The notes under the pieces: generated by a model
What the model saw: only the letters and a program-made list of their open reading frames with translations
Databases searched by the model: none
What the model was told of the DNA's origin: nothing
Shown here: positions 5,295 through 5,375 of the stretch, piece by piece
How the letters are laid out: every line of letters starts with the position of its first letter
Position numbering within the stretch: position 1 is the first letter of the stretch
Made by a program: the position numbers and the translations under genes
DNA from: an uncultured Bacilli bacterium
GTDB lineage: Bacteria > Bacillota_I > Bacilli_A > RF39 > UBA660
Assembly: GCA_910586635.1 (NCBI GenBank)
Contig: CAJUJA010000077.1
Coordinates: forward strand, 1 to 5,375
Length of the DNA stretch: 5,375 nucleotides
Direction of reading: 5' to 3'

Positions 5295-5375
5295 AATGTA
5301 TTATAAAAAATACAAAATAATATTAATAGATTTATGAGGAGTAATGATATGAATATTAGTCTTGAGTTATATAAA
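5295..5375 (+). repeat. Direct repeat, right copy (Nudix tail remnant plus lysR start)
   Basis: It matches 2493-2573 at 78 of 81 positions and runs off the window. The first 26 bases (5295-5320) are a remnant of the 3' end of the CDF-Nudix gene, stop included (TAA here, TAG in the left copy). The parent codons for M-R read I-K here. Upstream of 5295 similarity to the Nudix gene is lost, so this is one end point of the duplication. Confidence 0.95.
5349..5375 (+). CDS. Second LysR-type regulator copy, first nine codons (runs off window)
   Basis: ATG at 5349, preceded by GAGGAG at 5336-5341, starts MNISLELYK, identical in DNA to the first nine codons of the broken lysR at 2547. In the broken copy this leads straight into a LysR helix-turn-helix, so the same protein type is expected here. 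Whether this copy is intact cannot be seen. If it is, it would be the working regulator, while the copy at 2547-3665 is the relic. Its position, just after the orphan gene with no terminator seen between, suggests it could regulate that gene, itself, or the CDF-Nudix gene next to which lysR originally lay. Confidence 0.7.

Noticed and set aside
5272..5337. A 21-codon open frame (starting MKELESL) with AAGGAAA upstream.
   Set aside because: Very short, lysine-rich, and most of it overlaps the duplicated Nudix tail in a different frame; more likely chance than a leader peptide.

Overview
The window is AT-rich DNA that reads cleanly with the standard bacterial code: the two intact multi-domain genes use TGG for Trp and have no in-frame TGA. 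Strong AGGAGG-type ribosome sites, tightly packed same-strand genes and a GTG start suggest a low-GC Gram-positive bacterium (Bacillota). I cannot place it more finely.

Left part (1-2518), a compact operon-like run on the + strand: the 3' end of an unrecognised gene (1-297); an RluD-family 23S rRNA pseudouridine synthase (319-1197); and, overlapping it by 8 bases, a 442-residue fusion of a cation diffusion facilitator (CDF) transporter with a C-terminal Nudix hydrolase (1190-2518). The CDF metal site reads N-x3-D / D-x3-D, the pattern associated with manganese exporters of the MntE type.

Middle part (2547-3665), a broken lysR-type regulator gene. Its DNA-binding N-terminus is intact. It is then frameshifted at a T run (2865-2868) and continues in another frame through the first half of the effector domain. 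Near 3180-3190 it runs into unrelated sequence carrying the 3' end of another gene (stop at 3429-3431). The LysR C-terminus reappears at about 3480-3665. This is a pseudogene with a foreign gene fragment inside it.

Right part (3666-5375): an intergenic region with a perfect 9-bp dyad of the LysR-box type (ATAAC-N5-GTTAT), a 14-bp palindrome and a plausible sigma-A promoter leads into an intact gene for a 446-residue cytoplasmic-looking protein that I do not recognise (3832-5172). After a short non-coding stretch the window ends in a second copy of the lysR start. Positions 5295-5375 match 2493-2573 at 78 of 81 bases, including the last codons of the Nudix gene, the ribosome site and the first nine lysR codons. 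A second, possibly intact, lysR probably continues beyond the window.

The most interesting reading is that about 2.8 kb containing the orphan gene lies between two copies of the same regulator start, the first copy decayed. The LysR-type box sits where a LysR activator would bind to control the orphan gene. The duplication and the decay are seen directly; the regulatory link and the mechanism are inference.
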